A stretch of 64,000 nucleotides of DNA, taken from Lawsonibacter sp900766145. Its GTDB lineage: Bacteria > Bacillota > Clostridia > Oscillospirales > Oscillospiraceae. The notes under the pieces were generated by a model that made no database searches, had not been told where the DNA came from, and saw only the letters and a list, made by a program, of their open reading frames with translations. The DNA lies in the NCBI RefSeq assembly GCF_030372275.1, contig NZ_JAUDDJ010000007.1. One strand, 5' to 3'. Positions 28,601 to 34,612 of the stretch are shown here, piece after piece. How positions within the stretch are numbered: the first letter of the stretch is position 1; each line of letters starts with the position of its first letter. Both the position numbers and the translations under genes were made by a program.

Positions 28601-29403
28601 AACTCGGTGAGGTTGGTAATTTTGAACGCGCTCTCTCCAATGGTCTTCACACTGTTCATGGAAATGCTGGTGAGAGAACTCTGCGCAAAGCAGCGAGTAC
28701 TGATGGCGGTAACTTGATCCATCTCAATGCTTTGAATGCGGGATTCTGCAAAAACGCCCTCTCCCAGCATCGGATTACCTGCGATGGTAGCCGTCTGCAG
28801 AGCCTTTGTCTTTTGAAATGCCCCTGCACCTATCTCAGTGACGCTTTCCGGGATGGTAATACTCGTCAGGCCGGACAGTTGGAACGCACCATCTTCGAGG
28901 GTTTTCAGAGTGCTTGGTAACTCAATCTGTTCCAGGGATGTGCAGGAGATAAACGCGTCCTCGCCTATACTTACCAGTCCCGCAGGCAGCGTAACGCTGT
29001 TCAGCTGCGTACAATAGCCAAAGGCACCCTCGCCGATTTCCTTCAAGGTGGAAGGTTCTTCAAAGGTCACGCTGGTCCACTGGGCATTCAGGAACGCATG
29101 ATCGCCCAGGTATTCCAGCGTACTGGGCAGGATAAGCTCCCCGGCCAGACTGGTGCAGCTCTGGAACGCAGCATCGGAAATGGTCTTAAGATTGCAGTCC
29201 TCCAGGCCGTACACCGTCGTCAGCGCGGAGCACCCATCGAATGCCATTTCTCCGATGGTCTCCAGGGTGGTCGGGAGTGTGACGGTCTTCAGCGTTGTGT
29301 TGAACTGAAATACGTCTTTCTTGATTTCCGTTACGCCCTCAGGGATCACCAGATCCTCGGCGCTGCCGGTGTACTTTGTCACCGTGGTGCCAATGATGGT
29401 CAT
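25609..29403 (-). CDS. S-layer-anchored leucine-rich-repeat surface protein lacking a signal peptide
   Basis: A 1264-residue multidomain protein. Residues 1-310 are BspA-type leucine-rich repeats (repeated IPxxVxxIGxxAFxxCxxL). About 380-510 is a cadherin-like beta-sandwich (ends TYTVTVTRKE). About 520-900 is GLUG-like / beta-helix repeats. About 930-1010 is an InlB-type beta-grasp repeat (YHFTGWTSAGG), followed by a bacterial Ig-like repeat (GKVTVSPQRAEKGETVTITV). Three SLH domains (from about 1095; FTDVSENAWYADAV, YTDVDPAAWYGEAV, YTDVSDLSQWAVPA) bind the cell wall. It should be exported, yet it begins within the first repeat with no signal peptide. The frame is open about 24 codons upstream without an ATG, so the 5' end is probably lost or moved. 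Confidence 0.85.
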   Translation of the reverse strand: MTIIGTTVTKYTGSAEDLVIPEGVTEIKKDVFQFNTTLKTVTLPTTLETIGEMAFDGCSALTTVYGLEDCNLKTISDAAFQSCTSLAGELILPSTLEYLGDHAFLNAQWTSVTFEEPSTLKEIGEGAFGYCTQLNSVTLPAGLVSIGEDAFISCTSLEQIELPSTLKTLEDGAFQLSGLTSITIPESVTEIGAGAFQKTKALQTATIAGNPMLGEGVFAESRIQSIEMDQVTAISTRCFAQSSLTSISMNSVKTIGESAFKITNLTEFTVPDTVESIGPYFLDNIEDLATLTVSLATLQKPGIHKNAFANISSGCNVVLTDVNADITLLDDGFSVGDETYTFLNFSINTVQNPSDCTITNQTGEDVSIIVGDETITLANGNSKPVGSTANSDAYLDDLTVTADSSPLTLEPSFSNSVTGYTSSVGDDTTSVSVTARPSNSSAVVAINGEAANADNSYTVDVALDLGENPISIVVTAPDGATQKTYTVTVTRKEAIPQHITISTADELMDFADKVNNGPYQGTDTADMLVELTADIDMSGYTWTPIDFTEDLLFFGTFDGNDYTISNLSITNAPENETYLGLFGATTATIRDVHVSGEFVDKTDGISNYWFGPIAGYTEGDVTGCTADFTVQGEDGNLRGQIIGGVVGYMYHAPDDAPLTMENCVSYTTISGTVSAAFVGGVAGVIANTETINCRNYGTLSISQTGYVFAGGITGQTQTGAVLEHCINYGDITHTTINVTSLVGGICGRISTASQLICCTNNGDLDTMAGSTGGIAGATYYGDLDTVITITQCLNNGALSSKYSNAYVAGLIAAIGSDSHVEITANISLGDLSADSTSATIHPVAANASSSSTLSIHSNYYDSSLLTQGTVPTAVTEGSTGMPLEELETEAFIQQINSEGGSFRLDENGRIEVIPLSYTLTVVDSYADVSGAGAHEEVEQVSIDAGSRPGYHFTGWTSAGGGSFADASSAQTTFTMPDEAVTIYAHWSKNSSSVSGSLVIVERSDHGKVTVSPQRAEKGETVTITVKPDEGYELDTLTVTDKNGDTVKVSCKDDNKYTFTMPASSVTVTATFTQILSTLPFTDVSENAWYADAVRYVYEQGLMAGTSVTTFGPEVTTSRSMIATILWRMAGSPVVNYAMNYTDVDPAAWYGEAVRWAASEGVATGYGDGTFGTDDPITREQFAVMLWQFAKNQGYDVSVGENTNILSYTDVSDLSQWAVPAMQWACGAGIISGTGNGSTLTPQGQATRAQAAVMLMQFCEAYMTW

Positions 29404-29422
29404 GCCATCCGGAATATCGGCC

Positions 29423-29465
29423 GGGAGGTTCCTCCCTGCCGAAAGAGGGCCATGGCCCTCTTTCG
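29423..29465. repeat. Two adjacent palindromes at the 5' end of the surface protein gene
   Basis: GGGAGG-TT-CCTCCC (29423-29436) is followed by a perfect 26-bp palindrome (29440-29465) whose half is CGAAAGAGGGCCA. They lie inside the open frame that runs upstream of the surface protein Met. They may be a terminator of an upstream unit or a recombination scar. Confidence 0.65.
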
Positions 29466-29516
29466 ATCTGTTTCAATTATAGATGTAATTTTACCACACT
29501 TTTCCACAACGCGCTA

Positions 29517-29567
29517 TTACCCGTTTAAACCCCTAAAACGGGTAATACCCCCGGACATCTCCGGGGG
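29517..29567. repeat. Two further inverted repeats
   Basis: TTACCCGTTT (29517-29526) with AAACGGGTAA (29536-29545), then CCCCCGGA (29548-29555) with TCCGGGGG (29560-29567). With the palindromes 50-100 bp to the left, four hairpins fall within 150 bp. Confidence 0.7.
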
Positions 29568-29641
29568 CATGGTGTCATAAAAGCAAGCGGTTGTCATTTG
29601 GAGGGACAGCAGCATGAGTGCGCTGTGATGGATATAAAAAA

Positions 29642-29671
29642 TCGGAGCAAGTGATATAACACTTGCTCCGA
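29642..29671 (-). terminator. Terminator behind the tRNA-Ala fragment
   Basis: A perfect 12-bp stem TCGGAGCAAGTG / CACTTGCTCCGA, 6-nt loop, followed on the minus strand by TTTTTTAT. It sits directly after the CCA end of the tRNA fragment, as expected of an original tRNA terminator. Confidence 0.85.
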
Positions 29672-29673
29672 CG

Positions 29674-29720
29674 TGGTGGACCTGATGGGATTCGAACCCA
29701 CGACCTCTCGGATGCGAACA
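29674..29720 (-). pseudogene. 3' fragment of a tRNA-Ala gene (probable attachment-site remnant)
   Basis: Read on the minus strand: an anticodon loop TTCGCAT, the 3' anticodon-stem strand CCGAG, a T-arm with GTTCGAATC, and an acceptor strand CAGGTCC plus ACCA. No 5' half precedes it. The last 22 nt match the intact tRNA-Ala(CGC) at 52507-52582 except for one base, but the anticodon and T stems differ, so it is not an exact copy of that gene. Tyrosine integrases commonly target tRNA 3' ends, making this a likely left boundary of an inserted element. Confidence 0.65.
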
Positions 29721-30024
29721 AGCCCCTGGAACTTTTTCCGAGTGTTTCCGGTTATTTTTAGCCGTTTCCGCTCCGCTCCACTTCATCTTTAGGCCTCTTT
29801 GACCATGCTGTTTCCATGTGGTCCGGGACGGTGTGTGGTAGGTTGTGTGGTCAGAAACGCTCCCTGCCCTTTGCCGAAAATGGTTTCCCGGCTTGGACGT
29901 GGAGCGTTTTTCGTGCCTCTAACTGCCTGCATTGTACCTCTTAGGGCAGGATGAAGCAAGTCTTTTCTGCACCGTCCACGGCTCAGGAATTGAGGGACTG
30001 TAAACAAAAATAAGCGCGGACCGA
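29721..30024. other. Intergenic region at the left end of the accessory island
   Basis: No supported gene. AAACGCTCC (29855-29863) and GGAGCGTTT (29901-29909, then TTCG) form a terminator-like hairpin on the + strand. Short frames here lack ribosome sites and family resemblance. Confidence 0.5.
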
Positions 30025-30360
30025 TCAAAATACGCCCTTTGGCATATTCCGGAGTGCCTGGATTTGATCCCGCCGACCATAAACCACCACGGTGACCCAT
30101 ACTGTTTTCTCGGCTTCGTTGATCCAATAATACACCAGAAAATTCTCTACGGGCATTTTATGGATTCCCTCGGAACGCCATGGCTCTTCGAGCGTTAGAG
30201 GGTAACGATTTGGCATAGTGCTCAGCGAGGAAATCTCCAACTTGATTTTCTCCATCCAACGACGAGCTGTATCCGGAGACTGAAGGACTTTGGAGATATA
30301 ACGGGCAATATTCTGCATTTGCTCCACAGCATAATCAGTCAGTTTGACTTGATACTCCAT
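30025..30360 (-). CDS. RelE/ParE-family toxin
   Basis: A 111-residue toxin-sized protein: YQVKLTDYAVEQMQNIARYI at the N-terminus, RRWMEKIKLEISSLSTMPNRYPL in the middle and a basic C-terminal VVVYGRRDQIQAL, all typical of the RelE/ParE fold. These cleave mRNA at the ribosome or poison gyrase. The antitoxin gene lies 2 bp upstream. Confidence 0.85.
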   Translation of the reverse strand: MEYQVKLTDYAVEQMQNIARYISKVLQSPDTARRWMEKIKLEISSLSTMPNRYPLTLEEPWRSEGIHKMPVENFLVYYWINEAEKTVWVTVVVYGRRDQIQALRNMPKGVF

Positions 30361-30362
30361 CC

Positions 30363-30659
30363 TCAGATACTCTCACTGATACGGGCAAAGGCAGAGTCCA
30401 AATCCATGCCCTGACCCGCCTTAGCCTGATTCAGTCCTTTCTCCATCATCTGGTTGAACTGTTCCGCGGAGAGTCCGTCTTGCGTTGGAAGAGCGGGAAT
30501 ACGGAAGGAATAGGGGATGCTGTTCGTCATAATGATTTGCCGATAAAGAGAATCGATCAGCACAGATACCGGAATACCCAACTGATCGAGGATCGCCTCG
30601 GCCTTCTGCTTGATCTCGGGTTGGACCCTTGCCGTTACATTGGCTGTTTTGGCTGCCAT
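30363..30659 (-). CDS. RelB/DinJ-family antitoxin
   Basis: A 98-residue protein with the ribbon-helix-helix start typical of RelB/DinJ (TANVTARVQPEIKQKAEAIL, then LGIPVSVLIDSLYRQII). The start at 30659 has AAAGGTGG upstream. It neutralises the toxin encoded next to it and probably represses the operon. Confidence 0.85.
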   Translation of the reverse strand: MAAKTANVTARVQPEIKQKAEAILDQLGIPVSVLIDSLYRQIIMTNSIPYSFRIPALPTQDGLSAEQFNQMMEKGLNQAKAGQGMDLDSAFARISESI

Positions 30660-30846
30660 GAAAGACACCACCTTTCCAAAATTATTATACTCATTTGTAT
30701 AGCGTTTTGCAATACATTTTGTAGAAAACATAGAGCTGGATTTTCTGTCTGCAGATTAAGAAAACTTAAGAGAATATTCACGCGCTTCTTCTATTCACTA
30801 TGCTATAATTTCAAAACTTCATCAAGATATAGCCAGAGGATATGAT

Positions 30847-31485
30847 ATGAAACGCATCATCACGAATGGGATCACCAATCTGGAGCCGCTGCCTGGCAGC
30901 GGCGAATGGTACTGGGGTTCCGACTATGCCAGCAACGATTTATATGAGGCGGAGGAGCTGTTCCGCAGCGGTCATCCCATTGACAAAAACCGGCTTATCC
31001 TGGTCCACTGCCCAGAGGGCATGGTCTATGAGCCGATACGCACAAAGCCGGGGCAGTACCTGGGGAGGCCAGTGTACCATGATGGGCAGATCGTACTGCT
31101 TCTGGTGGATTTTCCGAAGAAAGAGATTTGTATTCTGACCTTCCGTGAAGCAGAGAAAACCACTAAGCCGCTGGCGGTGTTGCCTCTCTCAATTGTGGCG
31201 GACTGCTATAATCTCATGCTGGAGGCCTCACCGCTTATGCTGACTCGGTCAGCCCATGACAATCAGTTTCAGATTATCTGGCCGGAACGCCGGGACTTTG
31301 CCATAGAGGACCATGAGTTTTTTGAGTTTCTGGAAGGAAACAGGCTGTATACTTCGGTTTGGTATGAGGACCCGGACTACCGGGAGGAGCTTCTGGTGCG
31401 GGATTATGATACCGGGGAACTGCTGGAGCGAATACCAGGAAGCTTCCGCCAAATGCCGGACGGTCAAAAGTGGCTTTTGGTGTGA
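30847..31485 (+). CDS. Uncharacterised 212-residue protein
   Basis: I do not recognise this protein. It is soluble, Trp/Tyr-rich (SGEWYWGSDYASNDLYEAEELF; SVWYEDPDYREELLVRDYD) and acidic, with no signal peptide. A TATAAT hexamer at 30804-30809 probably belongs to its promoter. It heads a run of eight small same-strand genes. Acidic soluble proteins in such runs are often immunity proteins against polymorphic toxins; that reading is inference. Confidence 0.7.
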   Translation: MKRIITNGITNLEPLPGSGEWYWGSDYASNDLYEAEELFRSGHPIDKNRLILVHCPEGMVYEPIRTKPGQYLGRPVYHDGQIVLLLVDFPKKEICILTFREAEKTTKPLAVLPLSIVADCYNLMLEASPLMLTRSAHDNQFQIIWPERRDFAIEDHEFFEFLEGNRLYTSVWYEDPDYREELLVRDYDTGELLERIPGSFRQMPDGQKWLLV

Positions 31486-31500
31486 GGAGGCGGAGTATTG

Positions 31501-31761
31501 ATGTGGCTTGACCTTTTGTTTCAGGGCTGCATGGATGCGGCGCAGTCAGAGCAAGTTTCCAAACCTGTCCGAGTCTTCTGCACCGCCTTCATATCCTTCG
31601 TGTTTCTCATCGCCATCTCCGGCTTATTTCTTCTGGTGTTTGTGATTGAAGGCCAAGGTCTTTTCAGAAGAGGGATCTTTCTGGTCATGGGGATCATCGC
31701 GCTTGCCGGCTACTTGCAGTTTTTGAAGGCCATCGTGAGGAGAAGGAGAAAGAAGACGTGA
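31501..31761 (+). CDS. Small two-helix membrane protein
   Basis: An 86-residue protein with two hydrophobic segments (about 26-50 and 58-75) and a strongly basic end (RRRRKKT). GAGGAGG lies just upstream of the ATG at 31501. Its stop overlaps the next gene (TGATG), so they are co-translated. Function unknown. Confidence 0.65.
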   Translation: MWLDLLFQGCMDAAQSEQVSKPVRVFCTAFISFVFLIAISGLFLLVFVIEGQGLFRRGIFLVMGIIALAGYLQFLKAIVRRRRKKT

Positions 31762-32165
31762 TGAAGCCTAATATTGAAAAAACAAGGGCCTATTACCGCA
31801 ATCTCGGTCCGGAGAACATCTGCAGCTGCGCCTACTGCCAAAACTACTGTGCCAGGGTCAAGGCGGCCTATCCGGAGGTGGCCCGGTATCTGGACTCCCT
31901 GGGAGTGGACATCGAAAAGCCCTTTGAGACCTCTCCGCTGGAGCCGGACGAGAACGGATACCTGGAATACTGCGTCTGTCAGTATGTGGTCTTTGGCAGC
32001 TGCCCGGAGGACTTCACCCGCCGGATCGGGGATGTGACTTTTGGCCGCTCGGACTGTCATCCCAATACAAAAATCGACGAGGAGCACTTTGTGCTGGATC
32101 TCTATCCCATCCATCTGCCATTTGAAGAAACGGAGGTAACCGACGATGAAGCACCGGAAATGTAA
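31761..32165 (+). CDS. Cysteine-rich small protein, possible immunity protein
   Basis: A 134-residue acidic protein with a conspicuous Cys pattern: ICSCAYCQNYCARV (about 20-33) and later YCVCQYVVFGSC, suggesting a metal site or disulfides. Proteins of this appearance are often found beside toxin/immunity loci of gut Firmicutes, but I cannot name the family with confidence. GTG at 31758 is an alternative start. Confidence 0.65.
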   Translation: MKPNIEKTRAYYRNLGPENICSCAYCQNYCARVKAAYPEVARYLDSLGVDIEKPFETSPLEPDENGYLEYCVCQYVVFGSCPEDFTRRIGDVTFGRSDCHPNTKIDEEHFVLDLYPIHLPFEETEVTDDEAPEM

Positions 32166-32424
32166 AACTGTAATGGAGACATCAGCGGAGAAACATCCTC
32201 TTCGGAACGGTATGAATACGACACACCGCAAGGAGTTTGAGTTCCAAGGGTGCGTGGAGGTACCCATGGAGCTTTCAGAGGACCAGTTCCTGGACCGGTT
32301 CCTGATGTTCATCGAGGAAAATCGCTGGAGCTTTGGCGGCGGTGTACGAACCATCATAGATGGCTACTATATCAACGCGGACGGCACTCCGGGGAAGCCG
32401 GTTTGGCCGGAAGAAGACAAGTAA
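32146..32424 (+). CDS. Small uncharacterised protein, possible immunity protein
   Basis: A 92-residue protein starting with GGAGGT 8 bp upstream and overlapping the previous gene by 20 bp. It contains FEFQGCVEVPMELSEDQFLD, then FIEENRWSFGGGVRTI and a conserved-looking DGYYINADGTPGKPV end. No function is known to me. Confidence 0.65.
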   Translation: MKHRKCKTVMETSAEKHPLRNGMNTTHRKEFEFQGCVEVPMELSEDQFLDRFLMFIEENRWSFGGGVRTIIDGYYINADGTPGKPVWPEEDK

Positions 32425-32466
32425 GGGATACCCTGCAAAATAACGAAAAGAAAGGACGGTGAAAGG

Positions 32467-32862
32467 GTGGCACTTGAGATAGTTGCAGCCAAAGACCTTA
32501 ACCATGCGTTTGAGATTGTATCGGTGAGTCCCAGAAAAACGATGAAACATCACGTGGTATCAGAACCGGAAGGAATGGACGGCTTCCTGTACGATACCAG
32601 AAACGAACTCACAAACTATACAGACTATTACCAATTTGATCCCTACAGGGAAATCCAACTGGAAGCGGATCAGGTTTCCGCGATCAAGACTTTTTCCCGA
32701 TCCATCGTAAAGTGGCTTGAGGAACATTGCACAGAAGAAAACCGCGTTATTGGGCAATATGGCCTGTCCTTTCCAAAGATCCGGCGTTTTGCGGATAAAT
32801 TGGGTCATGTATGTGATGTAGCCATGGAGCATGGATACGGATTGTCCGACCTGGGAGACTAA
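32467..32862 (+). CDS. Uncharacterised 131-residue protein
   Basis: Soluble and acidic with a GTG start. No family recognised. Part of the run of small genes. Confidence 0.55.
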   Translation: MALEIVAAKDLNHAFEIVSVSPRKTMKHHVVSEPEGMDGFLYDTRNELTNYTDYYQFDPYREIQLEADQVSAIKTFSRSIVKWLEEHCTEENRVIGQYGLSFPKIRRFADKLGHVCDVAMEHGYGLSDLGD

Positions 32863-32910
32863 ACAGGCCAGAAGGAAGATGCGTATGACAAATCTGCTAT
32901 ATACAGTTTA

Positions 32911-33294
32911 ATGCTGTTCAATGAGCGACAGGAAGGCTTTTTCATCGGCCTGTTCGAATCCACTGAAAAGGTCTGGCAAGTGGCGGAACACTACTTATCT
33001 GCTCTCTCAGGATTCCGGGATTACCCCTGCACCTATGAGATCACAGAAAAGTTGGTGGTTGGTACAATCGGCCAATCTCAGAAAGTCCATATGATCTGGG
33101 GCTGGGACGAGGACGAAGGCGGGACTGAGACAGGCATCTGGAGCAGCACCTGCTATGCGGACGAGCAAAACGCCCAACAGGCTCTGGAAGAAGCAAGACG
33201 GAGTATGAACAAGCAGGAGTGGAGCTTGGATACCTACCTCATTGGTCAATGCCATTGGACAGAGGGCTTTGCACGTGTCTTTTCTTCAAAATGA
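32911..33294 (+). CDS. Uncharacterised 127-residue protein
   Basis: Contains FFIGLFESTEKVWQVAEHYL near the start and a Trp-rich centre (IWGWDEDEGGTETGIWSS), with a run resembling an ageing-substitution segment (DEQNAQQALEEARRSM). The ribosome site is weak, so the start is uncertain. Function unknown. Confidence 0.55.
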   Translation: MLFNERQEGFFIGLFESTEKVWQVAEHYLSALSGFRDYPCTYEITEKLVVGTIGQSQKVHMIWGWDEDEGGTETGIWSSTCYADEQNAQQALEEARRSMNKQEWSLDTYLIGQCHWTEGFARVFSSK

Positions 33295-33319
33295 GAGCGA
33301 TGAAGGAGAATTGTATGCC

Positions 33320-33664
33320 ATGAGCGAGATTTTGCTGAAAGGAATACCCTTTGACGCCTACCTTGAAAAGTATCAAATATTTGAGAAAACCACGCAGTTC
33401 ATGATGGAGTACCTGAAGAATTGGTACGATGATGAGCCGGAGGATTTTCAGAAAGAAATGAGGGCAGATTACCGGACTGTGGCGGAAACTTACCAGTTTA
33501 AGCGCAAAATTGCCGCATTTGAGAAAAACTATATGTATGACTCGCCCTTACTCTGCATCGCTGCCAGTATGGATATCCTTGACGGTGAGGGTGATCATGT
33601 AGCAACTTACACCGCATTTTTTGACTTTGACGGTAACTGCTTTGATGACCAACTGATAACCTGA
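33320..33664 (+). CDS. Uncharacterised 114-residue protein
   Basis: A start at 33320 with AAGGAG 10 bp upstream gives a 114-residue acidic, helical protein (FDAYLEKYQIFEKTTQFMME, DDEPEDFQKEMRADYRTV). No family recognised. Confidence 0.55.
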   Translation: MSEILLKGIPFDAYLEKYQIFEKTTQFMMEYLKNWYDDEPEDFQKEMRADYRTVAETYQFKRKIAAFEKNYMYDSPLLCIAASMDILDGEGDHVATYTAFFDFDGNCFDDQLIT

Positions 33665-33674
33665 TGGTGATGAC

Positions 33675-34118
33675 ATGATACTGCAAAGAGGAATCACTGG
33701 ATTTTGGAGCGTAAATACTGAACCGCCTCCGTTCCTGGATGAAAAGGCGTTCTACCGAATGTGCCATGCCCTGGCCCGGGAAAACGGCGGGGTTGTGACG
33801 GAAGTGGATACGGATACTGCCGCAAGGAACTTCTATTCTGCCAAACTCGGCTGGTATGACCAGTCCGTCTTTGTTTTGCAGAACATCCATTATCCCTACA
33901 TAGCTTTTGCCCGGCGGGACGCCTCTGGCAGATTTATTCTCATCGCTCCGCCGGAGTGGCTCCAACTGCCGGAAGGCCCGGTGCGGTTCCTGAGCCCCAG
34001 CGAACTGAATCAGGACTGGCGCGGTCTGTGTGGGGAACTGAGCCCGGAAGAACTGGAGCAGATCTGTTATTGGAGTCCGCAGACGGTGGGCGAGATTATA
34101 TTTAATACTTGGGACTGA
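33675..34118 (+). CDS. Uncharacterised 147-residue protein
   Basis: An acidic soluble protein with FYSAKLGWYDQSVFVLQNIH and a C-terminal ELSPEELEQICYWSPQTVGE. Last of the eight small genes; a hairpin near 34254-34288 may end the unit. Function unknown. Confidence 0.55.
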   Translation: MILQRGITGFWSVNTEPPPFLDEKAFYRMCHALARENGGVVTEVDTDTAARNFYSAKLGWYDQSVFVLQNIHYPYIAFARRDASGRFILIAPPEWLQLPEGPVRFLSPSELNQDWRGLCGELSPEELEQICYWSPQTVGEIIFNTWD

Positions 34119-34612
34119 CAGTAAAACCGGCCGATGTTAATTTTATCATCGACCAGTTTAATTATATTATTTTAGAAAAAATGATATAATTAAAGCAAAA
34201 GTCAATACCAATGTTCCTTACCCAGCAAAGGCGATATACACCATAAAATACACGAACCGGCCTGAGACTTTTCTCGGACCGGTTTGCTCTGTTAGAGTAA
34301 ATTTCTCAAAACAGGGGTTTGCAGTCGAAAACACACACTGTCTTTTACCTGCGCTGCCCGAGGTTTAGAAATTGTAGGACTGTAGTAAAAAAGATAAAAG
34401 CTCCCTGAATGGGAGGGCCTAACCTGTAATCAGCACAGGTCAGGCCCTCCTACTCGTTTGAGTGACTTTAGATGGATGACAATCACTTATTTTGAATATT
34501 TGAAAGTCAGCCTTTTCATGCTATACTTGAAATATATATTTGAAGTTTTTTACTGCAATCAAATTGCGAAGATATACATCAACGGCCACTTGTAGCAAAG
34601 GAGGTCCCGGTA
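34119..34612. other. Intergenic region before type I RM system 1
   Basis: No gene seen. Two hairpins: an imperfect AACCGG...CCGGTT around 34254-34288, and GGAGGGCCT/AGGCCCTCC with inner ACCTGT/ACAGGT at 34412-34450. AT-rich DNA at 34480-34600 before hsdR likely holds its promoter, but I see no clean hexamer pair. Confidence 0.5.

Noticed and set aside
29674..29720. tmRNA 3' end
   Set aside because: The acceptor CAGGTCC with a Cys-free tRNA-Ala anticodon loop (TTCGCAT) directly before the variable loop matches a tRNA-Ala, not tmRNA; no tmRNA tag region lies upstream.
29789..30127. A 112-codon minus-strand frame overlapping the toxin gene end
   Set aside because: Low-complexity, no ribosome site, overlaps the better supported RelE/ParE gene.
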